Shown here one piece after another: positions 42,173 through 50,650 of a stretch of 64,000 nt of DNA. A program made the translations under genes and the position numbers. This DNA comes from an uncultured Lachnospiraceae bacterium (GTDB lineage Bacteria > Bacillota > Clostridia > Lachnospirales > Lachnospiraceae). Below the pieces are notes generated by a model. It ran no database searches, was not told the origin of the DNA, and was given only the letters and a program-made list of their open reading frames with translations. How positions within the stretch are numbered: the first letter of the stretch is position 1; every line of letters starts with the position of its first letter. The stretch lies in contig CAJTPS010000002.1 of the NCBI GenBank assembly GCA_910578555.1, forward strand, positions 1,880 through 65,879, read 5' to 3'.

Positions 42173-43149
42173 TGAGTGAAGAGAAAAAAGGTTTTTTTGC
42201 CAGATTAAAAGAAGGACTGACCAAGACGAGGAATAATATCGTACATGGGATTGATGCGGTGTTCGGCGGGTTTTCCAGTATCGATGAGGATTTCTATGAG
42301 GAGCTGGAAGAGATCCTGATCATGGGTGATATCGGCGTAAAGGCCACAGGAGAAATCCTGGATAAGCTTCGGGAACAGGTCAGGGAAAATCATATCAAAG
42401 CGCCTGCGGACTGCAAGGATTTCCTGATCAGGAATATCAAGGAGCAGATGCAGGTGGGCGAGACGGCATACGATTTTGAGAAAGAGCAGTCGGTGGTGCT
42501 GGTGATCGGCGTCAACGGTGTGGGCAAGACTACCACGGTGGGCAAACTGGCCGGTAAATTAAAGGCGCAGGGTAGAAAGGTGCTTCTGGCGGCGGCGGAT
42601 ACCTTCCGCGCGGCAGCAGGTGAACAGCTTCATGAGTGGGCAGGTCGTGCCGGTGTGGATGTGATCGGCGGTAAGGAAGGCTCTGATCCTGCCAGTGTGA
42701 TCTTTGATGCGGTGAATGCGGCGAAGGCGCGGAATGCGGATGTGCTTTTGTGTGATACGGCGGGAAGACTTCACAATAAGAAGAACCTGATGGAGGAACT
42801 GAAAAAGATCAACCGCATCATTGACAGGGAATTTCCCGGCGTCCACAGAGAGAATCTGGTCGTGCTGGACGGAACCACCGGACAGAACGCTTTGCAGCAG
42901 GCAAAGGAATTTGGCGAGGTGGCTGATCTGACCGGCATAATACTGACGAAGATGGACGGTACGGCCAAGGGCGGTATTGCGGTGGCAATCCAGTCGGAAC
43001 TGCAGATTCCGGTGAAGTACATCGGCGTTGGCGAGACCATAGAGGATCTGCAGAAATTTGACGCGGATCAGTTTGTGGATGCGTTGTTTGATACTGGAAA
43101 TGCCGGACAGGCTGAGGAAGAAACAAGTGAGCAGGGGGTAGGGGAATGA
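42172..43149 (+). CDS. ftsY: Signal recognition particle receptor FtsY
   Basis: 325 residues, without the long acidic A domain of E. coli. N domain at 1-90, then the G domain: GVNGVGKTTTVGKLAG (G1), DTFRAAAGEQL (the SRP GTPase insertion region), DTAGRLHNKKNL (G3), TKMDGTAKGG (G4). It docks the Ffh-ribosome complex at the membrane. ffh is 5 kb downstream. The end overlaps ilvA by four bases (ATGA). Confidence 0.96.
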   Translation: MSEEKKGFFARLKEGLTKTRNNIVHGIDAVFGGFSSIDEDFYEELEEILIMGDIGVKATGEILDKLREQVRENHIKAPADCKDFLIRNIKEQMQVGETAYDFEKEQSVVLVIGVNGVGKTTTVGKLAGKLKAQGRKVLLAAADTFRAAAGEQLHEWAGRAGVDVIGGKEGSDPASVIFDAVNAAKARNADVLLCDTAGRLHNKKNLMEELKKINRIIDREFPGVHRENLVVLDGTTGQNALQQAKEFGEVADLTGIILTKMDGTAKGGIAVAIQSELQIPVKYIGVGETIEDLQKFDADQFVDALFDTGNAGQAEEETSEQGVGE

Positions 43150-44363
43150 AAGAACTTTCACTGGATAAGTTTGAGGAGGCATATGAGGTTGTCAAAGAGG
43201 TGGCTTCGGAGACAAAGCTCATCTACAGCGATCATTTCAGCGCGCAGACGAACAATAAGGTATATTTGAAGCCGGAGAACATGCAGCTTACGGGAGCATA
43301 TAAGCTGCGGGGAGCATATTATAAGATCAGCACGCTGTCGGCGGAAGAGCGGGACAAAGGGTTGATTACGGCGTCTGCCGGCAACCATGCCCAGGGCGTT
43401 GCCTATGCGGCGAAGTGCTACGGTGTGAAAGCGGTGATCGTGATGCCCACGACCACGCCTCTGATCAAGGTGAACCGCACCAAGGGGTATGGCGCGGAGG
43501 TAATCCTGCATGGCGATGTGTACGATGAGGCATGTGCACATGCCTATCAGCTCGCGGAGGAAAAAGGATATACTTTTGTACATCCTTTTGACGATCTGGA
43601 TGTGGCTACCGGACAGGGGACGATCGCCATGGAGATCATTAAGGAACTGCCTCTCGTGGATTATATTCTGGTGCCCGTCGGTGGCGGCGGACTTGCCACC
43701 GGTGTCTCCACACTCGCGAAACTTCTGAATCCCAAGATCAAGGTGATTGGCGTGGAGCCGGCAGGCGCAAACTGTATGCAGGAATCGATCCGGGCCGGGA
43801 AGGTCAAGACGCTGGATCATGTGAGTACCATCGCCGACGGTACGGCGGTGAAGACGCCGGGGGCAAATATTTTCCCTTATGTGAGTAAAAATCTGGATGA
43901 TATCATCACTGTGGAGGATGAAGAACTGGTGGTGGCTTTCCTGGATATGGTGGAGAACCATAAGATGATCGTGGAGAACTCCGGGCTGCTCACGGTGGCG
44001 GCTTTGAAACATCTGGATGTGAAGAATAAAAAGATCGTATCTATCTTAAGCGGCGGCAATATGGATGTGATCACCATGTCCTCTGTGGTACAGCAGGGGC
44101 TGGTGCTGCGTGACCGGATCTTTACAGTATCGGTGCTTCTGCCGGATAAGCCGGGCGAACTGTCCAGAGTGTCCGACGTGATTGCGAAACAGAGTGGTAA
44201 TGTCATCAAACTGGAACATAACCAGTTCGTTTCCATCAACCGCAACGCGGCGGTGGAACTGCGCATCACACTGGAGGCTTATGGCACGGAGCACAAGAAT
44301 CAGATCATCGAGGCGCTGCACAAGAACGGATATCAGCCGAAGGTGGTGCGCGTGGGAATCTGA
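43146..44363 (+). CDS. ilvA: Threonine ammonia-lyase with ACT-like domain
   Basis: 405 residues. PLP fold II: the cofactor lysine is in TGAYKLRGA, SAGNHAQGVA and VPVGGGGLATG bind PLP and phosphate. Residues about 325-405 are a single ACT-like domain (FTVSVLLPDKPGELSRVSDVIA), the medium form of the enzyme. It converts threonine to 2-oxobutyrate and ammonia, either for isoleucine or for fermentation; the sequence does not decide which. Translational overlap with ftsY. A terminator follows about 85 bp downstream. Confidence 0.92.
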   Translation: MKELSLDKFEEAYEVVKEVASETKLIYSDHFSAQTNNKVYLKPENMQLTGAYKLRGAYYKISTLSAEERDKGLITASAGNHAQGVAYAAKCYGVKAVIVMPTTTPLIKVNRTKGYGAEVILHGDVYDEACAHAYQLAEEKGYTFVHPFDDLDVATGQGTIAMEIIKELPLVDYILVPVGGGGLATGVSTLAKLLNPKIKVIGVEPAGANCMQESIRAGKVKTLDHVSTIADGTAVKTPGANIFPYVSKNLDDIITVEDEELVVAFLDMVENHKMIVENSGLLTVAALKHLDVKNKKIVSILSGGNMDVITMSSVVQQGLVLRDRIFTVSVLLPDKPGELSRVSDVIAKQSGNVIKLEHNQFVSINRNAAVELRITLEAYGTEHKNQIIEALHKNGYQPKVVRVGI

Positions 44364-44448
44364 TCCTGTGGCGGCAGCGTTGATTGCAAACAATGTAGTA
44401 GAAGGATTTTCGGTACGGAGTACAGGATATCTTTGAAGCTGAATATGG

Positions 44449-44477
44449 AAAAGTCAGACTGCATAGTCTGGCTTTTT
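44449..44477 (+). terminator. Terminator after ilvA
   Basis: AAAAGTCAGACT (44449-44460) with AGTCTGGCTTTT (44465-44476), a 12-bp stem with one wobble, GCAT loop, then T's. It ends the smc-ftsY-ilvA transcript. Confidence 0.88.
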
Positions 44478-44586
44478 CGGGTTAGGGAAACAATCCGGAC
44501 ATGAATTTATGGAAACGGGATATGCTAAGAATCAGGAACAGAGTATATGTTTGCACAGGTGCTGCCGGCAGCAGGGGAACGGGGAC

Positions 44587-45495
44587 ATGAAGAATAAAAA
44601 AGAGAAAAAAGAGAAGAAAAATAAAATTTTTTACAAAAAAAGCAAGACAGAATGGGTAAAGAAATATATTATTATAACAGTGGCGGCATTTGTTTATGCG
44701 GCGGGGGTCAGTCTTTTTATCGATCCCAATAATATGGCGCCGGGCGGTGTGACCGGTATTGCAATTATATTGAACCGGATTATTCCCGTGAATACGGGAA
44801 CGCTGATCCTGCTGATTAATATTCCGATCCTTATGTTTGGAATATGGAAATTCGGATTTGGACTGACGCTGTCAAGTGTTTATGCAACGGCGCTTATTTC
44901 CGTTTTTACCAATATTTTATCGACCCTTCCGGCGGCCACCTGTGATAGACTGTTGGCAGCGATTGCAGGAGGGATGCTGTCGGCGGTTTCCATCGGCGTG
45001 ATCTTCCGGGCGGGTGCCACCACCGGGGGCATGGATATCATTGTAAAAGCGCTTCGCATGCGTTTTCCGCACTTAAAAACAGGGAATCTGTTTTTTATAG
45101 CAGATGCCATTGTGGTGTCGATGTCAGGTATTGTCTTTCGGGATATTGATGCCGCGCTGTATGCTGCGATTGCGGTCGGTTGTGCCTCAGTCATGATGGA
45201 TGTGGTACTTTATGGAAGAGACGAAGCGAAGCTCTTGTATATCATCAGCAATAAACCGGACCGGATCACGGAGCGTATTCTGGAAGAACTGGATATCGGG
45301 ATGACACATATAAGCGGACGGGGCGCCTACAGCGGAAATGAGAAACAGGTAATCATGTGCGCCATGAAGAAGACGGTGTTTCCGCGGGTGGAGAGTATTG
45401 TGAGAGAGGATGACCCGGAGGCTTTCATGATCGTGACAAGCGCTTCGGAGATTTTCGGAGAGGGTTATAAGAGTTACTTCAGCGAGCGTATATAG
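44587..45495 (+). CDS. YitT family membrane protein (DUF161/DUF2179)
   Basis: 302 residues from ATG 44587 (GGGG upstream; an in-frame ATG at 44509 adds a stretch not found in the family). A lysine-rich start, then five to six TM helices (DPNNMAPGGVTGIAIIL, FRAGATTGGMDIIVKALR) and a soluble C-terminal DUF2179 domain (KLLYIISNKPDRITERILEELDIG). Function of the family is unknown; transport has been proposed. It is 19 bp upstream of the GH25 gene. Confidence 0.85.
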   Translation: MKNKKEKKEKKNKIFYKKSKTEWVKKYIIITVAAFVYAAGVSLFIDPNNMAPGGVTGIAIILNRIIPVNTGTLILLINIPILMFGIWKFGFGLTLSSVYATALISVFTNILSTLPAATCDRLLAAIAGGMLSAVSIGVIFRAGATTGGMDIIVKALRMRFPHLKTGNLFFIADAIVVSMSGIVFRDIDAALYAAIAVGCASVMMDVVLYGRDEAKLLYIISNKPDRITERILEELDIGMTHISGRGAYSGNEKQVIMCAMKKTVFPRVESIVREDDPEAFMIVTSASEIFGEGYKSYFSERI

Positions 45496-45514
45496 GAAGA
45501 TAGAAGGAGATCAA

Positions 45515-46636
45515 ATGCGGGAAAATAATTTCTACGGTAAGAGACATAAGAAGAAGCGCAGAGGAGGCGAGAACGGACTGTTGATCGGATCGATCATATT
45601 GTGTCTTGTGACGCTGTCGGCGATTACGATCAGCCTCATGATGGTATTTAAGTGCCGTTCCGTGCAGATGGAGAACGCGGCGGTTATGAATGAACTGGAA
45701 GCGATCCGCATGGATGAGACGGTTACTTATACGCAGGGGGAAGTGGATGCCATGATCGCTAAGGCGGTGGCGGATACCGCCGGCAGTACAACCGAGGAAG
45801 TCAGGACGGAGTTTCTGGATAAATTGAAGGAACTTATGCTGACCGGAGACGGCACCACGGCGATGCTGCGCTATTTCTATCCGGATGAAATTGTGGTGGC
45901 GGATACCGGGCAGTATTATTTCTTCCCGATTCTGGAGTCGCTTGCGCACCATACATATGATCAGACAAAGTTTACCATGGATGATAACATGATCATGAAC
46001 TATTATGAGAACGGGGAGAAGATATCTCATAAAGGAATCGATGTCTCCAAATATCAGGGGAAGATCAACTGGAAAGAGGTGGCGGAGGATGACGTGGAAT
46101 ACGCATTTATCCGGCTGGGCATCAGAGGATACACGGAGGGCGAGATTCTGGAAGACGAAACCTTCGAGGATAACATCAAAGGTGCGCGGCAGAATGATAT
46201 AGACGTGGGTGTGTACTTCTTTACACAGGCGACAAGTGTGGAAGAAGCAGAAGAAGAGGCGCAGTATGTGCTGGATACGATAGAACCTTACAATGTGTCT
46301 TATCCTGTAGTGATCGATGTGGAGGCGGTAACCAATGCGAATGCCAGAACCAAGGATCTGACGAAAGAAGAGCGGACACAGTACTGTATCGCTTTCTGTG
46401 AAATGATCCGCAATGCCGGTTACAAGCCGATGATCTACGGCAATCTGAAAACGTTTATGCTGCTTCTCGATCTGGAACAGCTGGAGGACTATGACAAGTG
46501 GTTTGCTTTCTATGATGAGCAGCTTTATTACCCTTATGATTTCAAGGTGTGGCAGTATACGGATACCGGTACAGTGAAGGGAATCAAGGGCGAGGTTGAT
46601 CTGAATATCAGCTTTGAGGATCTGGCGGATGAGTGA
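45515..46636 (+). CDS. Membrane-anchored GH25 muramidase
   Basis: 373 residues. A basic N-terminus and one TM helix (about 22-45) anchor it with the rest outside. About 55-165 is a helical spacer. The GH25 domain runs from about 170 to the end: HKGIDVSKYQG (Asp176) and PVVIDVEAV (Asp268, Glu270), and DFKVWQYTDTGTVKGIKGEVDLNIS closes the barrel. It should cut peptidoglycan glycan strands near the membrane. GAAGGAGA precedes the ATG. It is the second GH25 in the window and differs from the secreted one at 9317. Confidence 0.9.
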   Translation: MRENNFYGKRHKKKRRGGENGLLIGSIILCLVTLSAITISLMMVFKCRSVQMENAAVMNELEAIRMDETVTYTQGEVDAMIAKAVADTAGSTTEEVRTEFLDKLKELMLTGDGTTAMLRYFYPDEIVVADTGQYYFFPILESLAHHTYDQTKFTMDDNMIMNYYENGEKISHKGIDVSKYQGKINWKEVAEDDVEYAFIRLGIRGYTEGEILEDETFEDNIKGARQNDIDVGVYFFTQATSVEEAEEEAQYVLDTIEPYNVSYPVVIDVEAVTNANARTKDLTKEERTQYCIAFCEMIRNAGYKPMIYGNLKTFMLLLDLEQLEDYDKWFAFYDEQLYYPYDFKVWQYTDTGTVKGIKGEVDLNISFEDLADE

Positions 46637-46692
46637 GGCAGCCGGCGGGACGGTTTCAGATGAAAAACATCTGCAATTTGCATATTCACAGG

Positions 46693-46722
46693 TTGTTTTT
46701 GAATCTTTGGATATGATACAAT
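46693..46722 (+). promoter_or_regulatory. Promoter of the DUF1905/C39-like gene
   Basis: TTGTTT (46693-46698), 18-bp spacer, TACAAT (46717-46722) with a TG extension. Confidence 0.6.
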
Positions 46723-46756
46723 AACATTACAATCAGATAGGAAAGGCGGACTGTTT

Positions 46757-47428
46757 ATGAAGTATGAATTTGAGGGTACGGTAGAATTTCGGGAGAATGA
46801 GAATACCATTGCGGTACCGTTTAACGTGTGGGAAGTGTGTGAGAAGGTAGGCGACGCACCGGTCAGGGTGTGTTTTGATGATGTATGCTTTATATGTGAT
46901 CTGGTGCCGAAGGGGCAGGGATATTATGATATTCCTGTGAACCAGGATACGCTGTCCAAGGTGGAACTGGGCAAGAAATATCTGATCTCCATCGAGATCG
47001 TCGGCAATGTGATGAGCATGAGCAGTAACAGTCCGTACAGCACCCAGCATCCGATTCGTAAGATCGACGGGATCGATCTGGTAACCCAGCCGTGGGATGG
47101 ATTGTGCGGGCAGGCATGTCTGGCTATGATCGCCGGCACGACGCTGGATGAGATGAGCGACATCATGAAATGCCGCGAGTGGCAGGCGAATATGAGCAAG
47201 ATGATCGCCACACTGGAATACCTCGGCATCCGCCATGCGGATAAGATCGTATATACATTGGGAAAATCAGTGGAGCTGCCGCGCTGCTGCATCATCATGG
47301 AGCGGATGGGCAGATACAGCCATTACCTGGTACAGTTCGAAGGGAAATATTATGAGCCGAATCAGGGTATACTGCCGGAGTTTGATATGACGAAGATGGT
47401 GGGATATCTGGAAGTGATCACGGAGTAA
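46757..47428 (+). CDS. DUF1905-like domain fused to a C39-like cysteine peptidase fold
   Basis: 223 residues, no signal peptide or TM. Residues 1-85 look like the DUF1905 beta-barrel (FEGTVEFRENENTIAVPFNV, KGQGYYDIPVNQDTL). From about 105 on, TQPWDGLCGQACLAMIAG has the Q...CGxA pattern of C39/papain-like folds (Cys117), and SHYLVQFEGKYYEPNQG gives a histidine (His189) and a possible Asn/Asp partner. It may be a cysteine peptidase or an inactive relative. The pairing of these two folds is not one I know. It has its own promoter and terminator. Function unknown. Confidence 0.65.
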   Translation: MKYEFEGTVEFRENENTIAVPFNVWEVCEKVGDAPVRVCFDDVCFICDLVPKGQGYYDIPVNQDTLSKVELGKKYLISIEIVGNVMSMSSNSPYSTQHPIRKIDGIDLVTQPWDGLCGQACLAMIAGTTLDEMSDIMKCREWQANMSKMIATLEYLGIRHADKIVYTLGKSVELPRCCIIMERMGRYSHYLVQFEGKYYEPNQGILPEFDMTKMVGYLEVITE

Positions 47429-47476
47429 AGGTATGCGGGGAACAGCAGCCGTTCTGTCGAATCGAATTGTTTTAAG

Positions 47477-47511
47477 GGGTGTCAAGAAAAAATACTTGAC
47501 ACCCATTTTTC
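47477..47511 (+). terminator. Terminator overlapping the ylxM promoter
   Basis: GGGTGTCAAG (47477-47486) pairs perfectly with CTTGACACCC (47495-47504), 8-base loop, then ATTTTTC. Confidence 0.9.
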
Positions 47512-47524
47512 AATATAGTAGAAT
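47496..47524 (+). promoter_or_regulatory. Promoter of ylxM-ffh, -35 inside the terminator stem
   Basis: TTGACA (47496-47501), 17-bp spacer, TAGAAT (47519-47524). The -35 hexamer is part of the right arm of the preceding terminator hairpin. Confidence 0.75.
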
Positions 47525-47576
47525 GCATAAGTCGGGAATCATGCGGATATATGATTTCCCGCAGAAGGTTTGTGGC

Positions 47577-47939
47577 ATGGAGAAGATTGTAGAACAGGGA
47601 ATTTTATATGATTTCTATGGAGAATTGCTGACAAAGCGCCAGCGCCAAATCTATGAGGACATCGTCTATGACAATCTTTCTCTGGGTGAGATCGCGCAGG
47701 AAGAAGGAATCAGCAGACAGGCGGTACACGACATCGTCAAACGGTGTGACAGTGCATTACAGGAATATGAAGACAAGCTGCGGCTCATAGCCAGATTTGA
47801 GAATATCAAGGCGAAGATCTCCGCAATCAACAGACTGTCAGAACAGTTTGCAGAGGATGATAAGATTGACAGAGATACTTATATGGTCTACAGTGCACAG
47901 GTCAAGAGACTGTCAGAAGAGATTCTGCAGGAGTTGTAA
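47577..47939 (+). CDS. ylxM: YlxM, UPF0122 helix-turn-helix protein of the SRP operon
   Basis: 120 residues from ATG 47577; a longer in-frame reading from 47433 would start upstream of the promoter. The sequence LLTKRQRQIYEDIVYDNLSLGEIAQEEGISRQAVHDIVKR is a sigma-region-4-like helix-turn-helix. The protein is thought to modulate SRP function and is nearly always encoded before ffh. The predicted transcript starts about 47531, leaving a leader of about 45 nt. ffh follows after 102 bp. Confidence 0.92.
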   Translation: MEKIVEQGILYDFYGELLTKRQRQIYEDIVYDNLSLGEIAQEEGISRQAVHDIVKRCDSALQEYEDKLRLIARFENIKAKISAINRLSEQFAEDDKIDRDTYMVYSAQVKRLSEEILQEL

Positions 47940-48041
47940 CAGCCGGCAGGCAGAAAAGTTTATTCTCTTTATGGAAAGAAACCTGCGTAAAGAAACGGCA
48001 TTTTGGTTTATGTAAGACATTAGCGAAAGGCATTAGTTTAT

Positions 48042-49409
48042 ATGGCATTTGAAAGTCTCACGGACAAACTGCAGAATGTGTTTAAGAATCTGAGAGGCAA
48101 GGGACGCCTCACGGAGGAAGATGTCAAAGTTGCCCTGAAGGAAGTCAAGATGGCGCTTTTAGAGGCGGACGTCAACTTTAAAGTGGTGAAGCAGTTTGTA
48201 AAATCGGTGGAGGAACGCGCCATCGGAGCAGATGTTCTAAACGGGCTCAATCCGGGTCAGATGGTCATTAAGATCGTGAATGAGGAAATGGTTTCTCTGA
48301 TGGGGTCTGAGACTACGGAGATCACATTACAGCCGGGCAAGTCCATTACGGTTATTATGATGTGCGGTCTGCAGGGCGCCGGTAAGACGACCACAACGGC
48401 CAAGATTGCCGGCAAGATGAAGCTGAAAGGCAAGAAACCTCTGTTAGCGGCCTGTGATGTCTACAGACCGGCGGCAATCAAACAGTTACAGATTAACGGT
48501 GAGAAACAGCAGGTGGATGTGTTCTCCATGGGGGAGAACCACAAACCGGTCAACATTGCCAGGGCGGCAATCGAACATGCCGGAAAGAACGGACATAACG
48601 TTGTGATTCTGGATACGGCGGGACGTCTTCACATTGACGAGGAGATGATGGCGGAACTGCAGGAGATCAAGAGTAATGTTGATGTGCACCAGACGCTTCT
48701 GGTGGTAGATGCCATGACCGGTCAGGACGCCGTTAATGTGGCGAAGGTTTTTGATGAGAAGGTCGGCGTGGACGGTGTGATCCTATCCAAGATGGATGGT
48801 GATTCCAGAGGCGGAGCGGCGCTTTCCATCAAGGCTGTGACAGGGAAGCCGATTCTGTATATCGGTATGGGAGAGAAACTTTCCGATCTGGAACAGTTTT
48901 ATCCCGATCGCATGGCAAGCAGGATCTTAGGCATGGGAGATGTGCTGACGCTGATTGAGAAGGCACAGCAGAATATAGATATCGACGAAGAGAAAGAAAA
49001 ACAGATGGCTGCCCGCATGAAGAAGGGTAAGTTTGATTTCGACGATTATCTGGAAAGCATGAAACAGATGCGCAATATGGGCGGTCTGTCAGGAATCTTA
49101 AGCATGATGCCCGGCATGGGCGCTAAGATGGGCGATATAGAGTCCATGGTAGATGAGAAACAGCTGGCCCGCATGGAAGCGATTGTTTTAAGCATGACGC
49201 CGGCGGAGCGGCAGAATCCCAAGCTCTTGAATCCGAGCAGAAAGCACCGGATCGCGCGGGGCGCAGGTGTGGATATTGCGGTGGTGAATAAATTTATTAA
49301 GCAGTTTGAACAGTCCCAGAAGATGATGAAGCAGCTTCCCGGTATGATGGGCGGCAAGAAGGGACGGGGCATGTTCGGCGGCATGGGTGGTATGAAATTC
49401 CCGTTTTAG
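48042..49409 (+). CDS. ffh: Signal recognition particle GTPase Ffh
   Basis: 455 residues. N domain (1-90), G domain with GLQGAGKTTTTAKIAG (G1), DVYRPAAIKQL, DTAGRLHIDEE (G3) and SKMDGDSRGG (G4), then the methionine-rich M domain (from about 310), ending in a Gly/Met-rich tail. It binds signal sequences and 4.5S RNA and meets FtsY at the membrane. The ribosome binding site GAAAGG is rather far (about 12 bases). rpsP follows 44 bp downstream. Confidence 0.97.
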   Translation: MAFESLTDKLQNVFKNLRGKGRLTEEDVKVALKEVKMALLEADVNFKVVKQFVKSVEERAIGADVLNGLNPGQMVIKIVNEEMVSLMGSETTEITLQPGKSITVIMMCGLQGAGKTTTTAKIAGKMKLKGKKPLLAACDVYRPAAIKQLQINGEKQQVDVFSMGENHKPVNIARAAIEHAGKNGHNVVILDTAGRLHIDEEMMAELQEIKSNVDVHQTLLVVDAMTGQDAVNVAKVFDEKVGVDGVILSKMDGDSRGGAALSIKAVTGKPILYIGMGEKLSDLEQFYPDRMASRILGMGDVLTLIEKAQQNIDIDEEKEKQMAARMKKGKFDFDDYLESMKQMRNMGGLSGILSMMPGMGAKMGDIESMVDEKQLARMEAIVLSMTPAERQNPKLLNPSRKHRIARGAGVDIAVVNKFIKQFEQSQKMMKQLPGMMGGKKGRGMFGGMGGMKFPF

Positions 49410-49453
49410 GGTTTCAAAATAAACAAACTATTTAATACATGGAGGCAGAGAAA

Positions 49454-49699
49454 ATGGCAGTTAAAATCAGATTAAGAAGAATGGGACAGAAGAAACATCC
49501 TTACTACAGAATCGTAGTTGCAGATTCGAGATCTCCGAGAGACGGAAGATGTATTGATGAGATCGGTACTTATGATCCCAACACAGATCCCAGTACCTAT
49601 AAGGTGGATGAGGAAGCGGCTAAGAAGTGGCTGGCAAACGGTGCACAGCCCACTGAGATTGTCAACAGAATTTTCAAGAGCGTAGGCATTACAAAATAG
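49454..49699 (+). CDS. rpsP: Ribosomal protein S16
   Basis: 81 residues from ATG 49454, with GGAGG eight bases upstream; ATG 49439 is in frame before it. MAVKIRLRRMGQKKHPYYRIVVADSRSPRDGR is the S16 signature. A 30S assembly protein. It is followed by a small palindrome TACTTTCAAAAGAAAGTA just after the stop and then khpA. Confidence 0.97.
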   Translation: MAVKIRLRRMGQKKHPYYRIVVADSRSPRDGRCIDEIGTYDPNTDPSTYKVDEEAAKKWLANGAQPTEIVNRIFKSVGITK

Positions 49700-49750
49700 G
49701 TTTTACTTTCAAAAGAAAGTATTCGAGAAGTCGGCTTCTGGAGGTGGACT

Positions 49751-49978
49751 ATGAAGGAATTGGTTGAAGTAATCGCAAAAGCTCTTGTTGAAAACCCGGA
49801 TGAGGTTGTTGTAACGGAGAAAGAAGAAGGCAGAAACATTACTGTAGAGTTACATGTTGCAGCGTCTGACATGGGTAAGGTGATCGGTAAACAGGGACGT
49901 ATCGCCAAGGCGATTCGCTCTGTTGTGAAAGCGGCATCATCGAAAGACAATAAGAGAGTGGATGTAGAGATCATCTGA
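49751..49978 (+). CDS. khpA: KH-domain RNA-binding protein KhpA (YlqC)
   Basis: 75 residues, a single KH domain with the GKQGR loop (GxxG) at about 42-46. KhpA pairs with KhpB to bind RNA and affects cell length and division in other Firmicutes. The location between rpsP and rimM is conserved. TGGAGGTG sits four to five bases before the ATG. The 150-bp gap to rimM holds a GCAGGG/CCCTGC-type hairpin but no gene. Confidence 0.95.
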   Translation: MKELVEVIAKALVENPDEVVVTEKEEGRNITVELHVAASDMGKVIGKQGRIAKAIRSVVKAASSKDNKRVDVEII

Positions 49979-50128
49979 TCGGACAGCCTCATGGAGCAAT
50001 CTGTGGGGCTGTTGCTGTTATGCGCAGACCTGCGTATGGAAATTTGTTGCTGACGCAGCACGCGGTTCGCGCGGCGGGCAGGGGAAGAAAAACCTTCCCT
50101 GCACGATTGAAAAAGGAGAACTGTTGAT

Positions 50129-50635
50129 ATGATATCGGAATTACAGGTAGGTGTTATCACACAGACGCATGGGATCAAAGGAGAAGTGAAAGTGTTCCCG
50201 ACAACAGATGATGCCAATCGTTTTAAGAAATTAAAGGAAGTCATTATGGATACCGGCAGAGAGCGGCTTACCATGGAGATAGAGGGTGTAAAATTCTTCA
50301 AGCAGTATGCCATTCTCAAATTTAAAGGGTATGATTCCATCAATGATATCGAGAAGTATAAGAGCGCGAAGCTCTATGTGGCGAGAGAGCAGGCTGTGAA
50401 ACTGCAGAAGGACGAATTTTTTATTGCGGACCTGATCGGCTTGCGTGTAGTGACGGAAGATGGGGAAGCCTTCGGCAGGATGAAGGACGTGATGACGACC
50501 GGCGCAAACGATGTGTACGTGGTGGAACGGGAAGACGGATCGGAGGTTCTGCTTCCGGCGATCAGAGAGTGTGTGAAAGCTGTTGATATGAAACAGGGAC
50601 AGATCACCGTACATATTATGGACGGGCTGTTGTAA
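50129..50635 (+). CDS. rimM: 16S rRNA processing/maturation factor RimM
   Basis: 168 residues, normal. The N-terminal domain begins LQVGVITQTHGIKGEVKVFPTTDD and the C-terminal PRC-barrel includes DLIGLRVVTEDGEAFGRMKDV and VLLPAIRECVKAVDMKQGQI. It helps assemble the 30S head and binds S19. AAGGAG is about ten bases before the ATG. trmD starts 15 bp after its stop. Confidence 0.95.
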   Translation: MISELQVGVITQTHGIKGEVKVFPTTDDANRFKKLKEVIMDTGRERLTMEIEGVKFFKQYAILKFKGYDSINDIEKYKSAKLYVAREQAVKLQKDEFFIADLIGLRVVTEDGEAFGRMKDVMTTGANDVYVVEREDGSEVLLPAIRECVKAVDMKQGQITVHIMDGLL

Positions 50636-50650
50636 TCTGGAGATGGCATT

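Noticed and set aside
44364..44586. Possible small gene between ilvA and the YitT gene
   Set aside because: Only the terminator and an in-frame upstream start of YitT are found; no separate frame with a binding site.
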